Program-made: the position numbers and the translations under genes
Shown: piece by piece, positions 58,890-64,000 of the stretch
Layout: every line of letters starts with the position of its first letter
Numbering within the stretch: position 1 is the stretch's first letter
The notes under the pieces: generated by a model
What the model was told of the DNA's origin: nothing
The model's input: the letters and a program-made list of their open reading frames with translations, nothing else
The model's database searches: none
From: Dactylellina haptotyla
Taxonomy: Eukaryota > Ascomycota > Orbiliomycetes > Orbiliales > Orbiliaceae
Assembly: GCA_031310005.1 (NCBI GenBank)
Contig: CM062379.1
Location: 124,001-188,000, forward strand
Length of the DNA: 64,000 bases
Reading direction: 5' to 3'

Positions 58890-59856
58890 AAGAATGGAGA
58901 GGCAAAAAGAACAATCGAGATGAAGGCGACCTGCATGAAGGGGGGTCTCTTCTCTTTGCACTTTTGGAAGAGATGTGCATGCATGCAGGACCCTAACTTG
59001 GATGCGAAGCATGACTACATGCGTATGGCGTTTTCGGGTTACTTGCATGTGGCAACTATAAAAAAATTCTCCTAGAGGCGAACCTACATGGCGTTCTCCG
59101 CTATCTTGCTACGCCTACAGACGAAGACGATCATGAAGGGAAGAGAAAGATGGACCGATACTCAACTAGGCTCTACGGAGTCGTGAATCGTCCGGCGGAA
59201 ACAAGGAAAGAGTACTGCCACCATGGCCACCTAACCTGGATATAGTTTTTGGCAATAGCTCTCAAACCAACTTGGACCATTTTGGCTAAGCGAGGGGTAA
59301 GAATTGAATATTGCCTGTCCAGCCGAAGAGAATCTAGATCTGGAGGTACACTTTTAGTGCATCCACCGCCCGTCTACGGGGTCCTCTCGGATAGCCTTAC
59401 TCAACGTGGCAGCACGCGGATCACCAACAATGCCGGTTAGACAGCTTGTAAATAACTGCAGATAAGCCAATAAAAGGACGAGTCCCCGCGAGGATGAGGC
59501 GAAGTTCGAATCATAGTCTTGGGGACTAAGCGTACCTGAGGTGCCTATTGTTTCCGTCATCGCTCCTTCGTCAGATCGTTTCCTATTTTCAATATTATTG
59601 AGATCGTTTTTGTCGGATCATAAGACCTATATCGTGCCCTTACTATCTATGGAAGCAAGCACACGCAAAACTTCGTCCACTTGGCTTATTTCCCAACACA
59701 TATAACCCACCCGGGGTACCCATGTTCATTTCCTTCCCGTCGAGGTCACACCCAGTCTTTATATCCTGCTTTTCGCTATAAACCTATGATCGCGACATAA
59801 AAGTCACATCGCAAGGTTCTATCTTCTTCAACCTATCCCTCCACCCATACCTCAAC
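58890..59856. other. Intergenic region
   Basis: No gene is supported. The region just before the next start shows pyrimidine-rich words (CTTCTTCAACC, CCCTCCACCC) typical of a fungal core promoter. Confidence 0.5.
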
Positions 59857-60737
59857 ATGCCTTCGAATAAGCACAGCAGCCGTACTCGGCGGTTGTCGAC
59901 GCCAGTTGCACCCTTTGGGTCCAAGGCAGCACGTAAGTATTATATATATATATATATATATTAACTATCTCAATCGCATGACTAATTATCACTCATACAA
60001 TAGGCACCTCTTTTGCAGTTGTATTTCACAATCAAACCGGTCGCATAATGCGCCGGTATAAATATTATGTTCGTGGGGGAATCTCTGTCCCACCGGAGAT
60101 CATTGGCGTGCCAAAGGATATGAACAGTAAAACAAACCCAGGCACCGTTCTTGTCACCAGCGACAACAAAGAAGACAGCACGGATGAAGACGACGACCTT
60201 GATTTTCTCAGATTGGGACCCAAGGCCAAATTGGTCTATCATTGGAATGATGATGATGGAACCTACAATGTGGACATTCAATACAACGAAAAGGATGGCT
60301 TCAAAGCCGATTTGTCGGGTCCAGATGCCAGAAAGTTCACAATTAGGATCAACCAAACTGGGGCAGCAAACCATGGCCTTGAAAAAGCAAAACCTCAAAA
60401 TAAAAGCAAATCAGACCACAGAAGGACAATGTCCTTTGGTAGAAGTGGCCATAGTCCCAGATTCAACAAATTCACAGATCGATTTCGCGGAGTCTCTCCT
60501 GCCGGTCCAAGCGCCGGTGTGGCTTTTTTGTCGGTTACGGTGGAGAAAACAAGTGCAGAGGAAAGGCAACGACAGGAGGACGAGGAGGATGAAGATATGA
60601 TTCTACAGAGAGCAGTCGCTGCGCATAATGGGGAGCATCCTGTTCATTCTCATCCAACATATCACCACCCAATGCACCAGCATCCAGCCCATCACCACCC
60701 GGCGTCTCATCATCTGAATTATACTAGGACAATATAG
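59857..60737 (+). CDS. Unrecognised protein with acidic patch and His-rich C terminus
   Basis: Two exons (59857-59932 and 60004-60737) join in frame to 269 residues; the intron contains a TA dinucleotide run. The N terminus is basic and Ser-rich without a signal peptide. The body contains F-A-V-V-F-H-N-Q-T-G-R-I and R-Y-K-Y-Y-V-R-G-G, an acidic stretch (T-D-E-D-D-D-L-D), and alternating hydrophobic and polar segments that suggest beta strands (L-V-Y-H-W-N-D-D-D-G). The last ~30 residues hold many His in H-P-x-x-H-H-P-type repeats. The His-rich tail could bind metal ions. I do not recognise the family. The splice sites (GTAAGT, CAATAG) and continuous frame argue for a real gene. Confidence 0.65.
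59939..59962. repeat. TA dinucleotide microsatellite inside an intron
   Basis: About eleven TA units sit directly after the GTAAGT donor at 59933. Length changes here would not alter the protein but could affect splicing. Confidence 0.9.
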
Positions 60738-61852
60738 TAACTCAGAAGATATTTCTTGATTCCATTCTTTTTTGTTTATATTTTGGGCATACATTTTTTT
60801 CGTTTTCTTTGGGTTTTAGGCAAGGGCAATTTACGGGTCACGAAATCGTTACGTTTCTGGATATATCATGACTGCATATGGCTTTTTTTTCTTTTCCTTT
60901 TTTTCATCGAATGGTGCTTCTCTCATATCTAGGATGCAATCGAGTTGGCATGGACCAGGCTATCATTAAAATTGTGTATCGATGCATCCCCACTTTGTAA
61001 GAGGTGGCTTTCCTTGCACCGCGTCCGCAATCCGTGTGGACTAGTCTCATGAGCTCGATGTGTCAGACAAAAGTCAACCAAAACATTATTTCTAGCACAC
61101 CAAAAATAGAAATTAGTACCTTTCCCTTGATTTCGAGAAGAATGAAAATTTTTTGATCTATAAGCTCGAAGCCTGCATTGTTTCACATAAATGCCCCACC
61201 TGAGCGTTTTTGACCTAAAACCAAGAAGCGGCCCCGCTTGTGGTTCCTGTAAGCCACCTCAGAAGCTCCGGATCTGGATATGCCCCACTTCTTAGCCATC
61301 AACGAGTATTAATCGAGTCGAACGGAAATAATATAATGGTAAATAATATAATAACTATAGATGTTTTATAAGAAAAATCAAAAATCGATAATCACAAGCG
61401 TTATCCTTCATGAGACTAGTTTTTCCCCTCCTGCATGCTGTGCAACAGCCAGAAGATCCAGCTAAACTCTTGCCGTTTTGTTCTAGTCGATGCTGCATAA
61501 AGGTACACCCGTAGTTTTATCGTCTCCTTCTTGGATATCCGATGCAGCAAGTCGTATTTCTTTTTGGCTGTATATGGCTGGCAATTATATATTGTCACCC
61601 TCCCATTTCCAAGGTGCGAAATACATGGATTGGTGGCATGCTTGATGGATAATTTCAACCCATATAACCTTTTATGTCTCATTCCAACTAACATTATACA
61701 CCTATGCTAGTCTAGAATAACCTAACAAAGAACGGGATATCCTAACCCCCTTTATGGTACAAAACATTGCTTAGTACCCCACAAGACAATAATTCTATAC
61801 TAATCCCAACATCCCACTCATTCAGTTGTAGCTATGAGCTTTTAATCATGAA
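60738..61852. other. Intergenic region between convergent genes
   Basis: T-rich tracts (for example 60885-60905) suit 3' untranslated regions. A 92-codon minus-strand frame at 61416-61694 has no recognisable domain and is not called. Confidence 0.5.
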
Positions 61853-63049
61853 TTAAGTGCAGTAATCCCAGTCTTCGGTGTATAACTTCTGTGGTGAATA
61901 CAGCGAATTGGCTGCCCAGTATGTTGCTAGCTCCCAGAAGAATGCATAAGCGTCGTTCCATTCCACTCCGTTTTTGCGATCACACGATGCACATTTCAAA
62001 TCGCCTCGAGAATGAAATAGATTCAACATGAGTCTGAATGGCGCGATTTGAACAAATTTTCTAGGTCTTTGTGCGATGGTCAAGCTTCCGAGATCGTTAT
62101 TCCAACAGCAAGGTTTCGAAATAGGGCGAGAGTGCCCGTGCCACAGCTTTTGAACCAATAGAATCTCCACATTTCTAATGGCGACTCTGAACTCGGGATC
62201 GTATTTCGTTTTTGAGCTCTGTTGTGAGGCAAGGTGCAGGGGTTGGGGTTGTTTAGTGTTAGGGGCTTGATGTCGGTGATATGTCCGAATCGTATCCCAC
62301 GGATTTGGCAGCTGGCGGGTAGAATGATTCGGTCCGTAGAGGCTCTTCTGTGCGAAGTCTACAAGGACGCTGTACGTTATACCGCACTCATAGTTGGCAT
62401 GAATATACAGAGGGCAAGAACTTTTATTCCGATCTCCTTTGTCGTCCCCGTGAACCGTCGCCCCGGAGATGGTGCTCCAATGGATCCACTTTGAGACCTC
62501 AAATAGATCGTCTTCTATAAACAGAAGAAGTTGCAAGTGGCGTAAATGTCTTTGCCAACCAGGGAATGGTAGATTATCTTTATTTCGTTCTTCGAGCCAA
62601 GAGCCGTGGTATTCAATTGGGAAGTATTTGCCAAAGTCTGGGTCGTACCGAAATGAACACCTACCAACACATTGGGTAATGCGGGCTGCATGGGCTTTAT
62701 ACGTGAACTCGAAAATTGGAGATACCGAGATGAGCTTCCAAAGGTCGTCCAAAGACAAAGCTTCCATGAGGAAAATTTGGACATTTTCGGGGAACCTTTC
62801 TGCTGCGACCGTTCGCGGCGAGGGCGGACAGAGCTGAAGGGACAATTTCGTGTTGTTGGTACTGATCCCTTGTGAGGATTCAGACCCCGGCAGCGCATGG
62901 TACTCCGGCTGCTGTCTCGACAATGGGATTGGTCGTTGCACCGGACAGTCGGAATATGAAGAGAAGAATGGAGGCGATCGGTTCACGTGCACGTGTAAGG
63001 CATTGCGAGAAAACCGAGAGGGCAACATAACCGGTGAATAGTTGAACAT
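61853..63049 (-). CDS. F-box-like domain protein
   Basis: A single exon of 398 residues from the first in-frame ATG at 63049. The frame is open a further 21 codons upstream but without an ATG. At about residues 85-125 lies an F-box-like segment: R-F-P-E-N-V-Q-I-F-L-M-E-A-L, then S-L-D-D-L-W-K-L-I-S-V-S-P-I-F. The spacing and the trailing Y-K-A-H-A match the large fungal family of F-box-containing proteins. Such proteins link substrates to SCF ubiquitin ligases. The remaining ~270 residues have scattered Trp, Cys and His but no WD40 or LRR repeats I can see. The substrate is unknown. The first ~80 residues are Ser/Pro-rich. Fungal F-box genes of this kind are numerous and often poorly expressed. 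Confidence 0.7.
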   Translation of the reverse strand: MFNYSPVMLPSRFSRNALHVHVNRSPPFFSSYSDCPVQRPIPLSRQQPEYHALPGSESSQGISTNNTKLSLQLCPPSPRTVAAERFPENVQIFLMEALSLDDLWKLISVSPIFEFTYKAHAARITQCVGRCSFRYDPDFGKYFPIEYHGSWLEERNKDNLPFPGWQRHLRHLQLLLFIEDDLFEVSKWIHWSTISGATVHGDDKGDRNKSSCPLYIHANYECGITYSVLVDFAQKSLYGPNHSTRQLPNPWDTIRTYHRHQAPNTKQPQPLHLASQQSSKTKYDPEFRVAIRNVEILLVQKLWHGHSRPISKPCCWNNDLGSLTIAQRPRKFVQIAPFRLMLNLFHSRGDLKCASCDRKNGVEWNDAYAFFWELATYWAANSLYSPQKLYTEDWDYCT

Positions 63050-63389
63050 GGCGTGCTCGTAAACGAAATCGATGCTGTCTAAAGAACATAAGCAGGTGCA
63101 GTACCCCGCCAATCCGCAGAATGGCCCAAGAAGAGAAACGGCGGATTTGATTCTGTGAACTCGTCTACAAAAGGGGTATTTTATCTAATAAAAGTGCACA
63201 AATACATCATATTTCAGCGTGATGCTCCTCAATACAGATCGCCAGTCTTGCACCAAGCCAAAAACAGATCACCGTCTCGTAGACCCCCAACAACAAAATG
63301 CCAAAGTCAAATATTAATCTTGTCTCGTAAACCAGCCAGCGGCTTCTGTATTTAAACACGGATAACAAATTTATGATCCAGATTTCTGC
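63050..63389. other. Short intergenic region
   Basis: About 340 bp between the F-box-like gene and the end of the P450. It should hold the P450 3' untranslated region and the F-box promoter. Nothing else is seen. Confidence 0.5.
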
Positions 63390-64000
63390 TTACTCAGTCC
63401 GCTCCTTCATAGTGACAGTTAACATTCCCTGGGTTATGGGCAAGAACCAAGTAACCCAGTCCATATTAGCATCCGTAAAGTCATCAGTAAAAGAGATATC
63501 GTATCGTCTAATCAGTCGTGCCAAGGTCAACAAAAGCTCCGCCCAAGCTAGATTCAGGCCGACGCATATCCTAGCACCGCGGCTGAATGGCATCAGGTAG
63601 TTCTCTAGTTCCTTTGTATCTTGCGCTAACCAGCGTTCTGGATTCCAAGTAAAAGGCTCCGGGAAGACTTTAGGATTCATGTGATAAATGTAGTGAGAGT
63701 TCAAAGTTACTGTAGCTTGTGGCAGGTGATAGCCTAAGATGTTTGCACCGCCAGCAGGCACATCGCGTGCCATTGGATTGACGACGCCATGGCTGAAGCG
63801 GAAGGTTTCTTTGATGACAGCTTGCTAATCAGGGAAATAAGAATGGTTAATCGAGTCCAAAGCACAATAGGGACAAAAAGACGGCAGATGCCATTAAGGA
63901 AATACGTACCAGAAAAGGTAATTGTTCCAGCGTTTCTTCCTTGACCTCGGATCTTGGATTTGGCAGGACGGTCTTCAACTCTTCGAGCAGTTTTGCCTGA
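63390..64000 (-). CDS. Cytochrome P450, 3' part, cut by the window edge
   Basis: Two exons are visible (64000-63910 and 63824-63390), joined at a codon boundary by an 85-nt intron. The readable 175 residues are the C-terminal third of a P450: a helix with L-L-E-E-L-K, E-E-T-L-E-Q-L-P-F-L, the ExxR K-E-T-F-R, P-A-G-G-A-N-I-L-G-Y, N-P-E-R-W and the haem loop F-S-R-G-A-R-I-C-V-G with the Cys ligand. The start lies beyond the right edge. The V-N-P-M-A-R-D-V-P segment and the tail ending M-K-E-R-T-E resemble the trichodiene-oxygenase-like fungal families, though the substrate is unknown. It is clearly a different gene from the P450 at 36258. Confidence 0.93.

Noticed and set aside
59481-59530. Possible tRNA because of GTTCGAATC
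   Set aside because: The bases flanking the T-loop-like word cannot pair as a T stem, and no acceptor or anticodon arm fits around it.
1-64000. CRISPR array or bacterial-type operons
   Set aside because: The 19-bp tandem units at 1-57 have no spacers, and the genes are spliced eukaryotic genes with their own promoters.

Overview
The window looks like nuclear DNA of a filamentous ascomycete (Pezizomycotina), most likely a plant-associated one. Genes are broken by many short GT-AG introns (47-93 nt), often with CTAAC/CTGAC-like branch sites. The recognisable proteins are typical of plant-interacting fungi: two Egh16-like secreted proteins, a LysM protein, two CBM1-bearing plant-cell-wall enzymes, fungal P450s and a very large Thr-rich WSC protein. 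A retrotransposon shows transition-only damage of the RIP type. A helotialean (Leotiomycetes) origin is plausible but is only an impression.

Layout. 1-3.4 kb: short repeats and no convincing gene. 3.47-4.55 kb (-): an Egh16-like gene with a stop codon inside its signal peptide. 4.5-8.3 kb: gene-poor. 8.35-17.49 kb (+): a five-exon gene for a ~2949-residue secreted protein with dozens of Thr/Ser-rich repeats, a DUF6923-like domain and two WSC-like domains. 17.5-21 kb: gene-poor. 21-23.1 kb (+): eight-exon MFS sugar transporter. 23.9-24.6 kb (-): GNAT acetyltransferase. 25.9-27.9 kb (+): DEDDh RNA exonuclease. 28.3-30.7 kb (+): HNH-domain protein. 33.4-34.9 kb (+): CBM1-GH5 endoglucanase. 36.3-37.9 kb (+): cytochrome P450. 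38.6-41.1 kb (+): ATRX/Rad54-like SNF2 ATPase. 41.575-48.227 kb: a complete but dead Ty3/gypsy LTR retrotransposon flanked by a 5-bp target duplication. 49.7-50.8 kb (+): an intact Egh16-like gene. 53-54 kb (+): LysM protein. 55.4-56.6 kb (+): CBM1-CE12 esterase with a 16-nt exon. 57.3-58.9 kb (+): CorA-like protein. 59.9-60.7 kb (+): His-tailed protein of unknown function. 61.9-63.05 kb (-): F-box-like protein. 63.4 kb to the end (-): 3' part of a second P450.

How the genes fit together. Housekeeping genes (exonuclease, HNH protein, SNF2 ATPase, CorA-like protein) alternate with secreted proteins aimed at plant or fungal polysaccharide. The endoglucanase would attack cellulose, the CE12 esterase would deacetylate pectin side chains, the LysM protein should bind chitin or related glycans, and the transporter could import released sugar. 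Nothing shows these genes to be one co-regulated cluster. Gene density is low, with many 1-3.5 kb stretches without a gene, and the one clear mobile element is inactivated. The most notable items are the giant repeat protein, the Egh16-like copy interrupted at codon 14, the LysM protein with an unassigned C-terminal domain, and a short dispersed motif shared by three distant intergenic regions.
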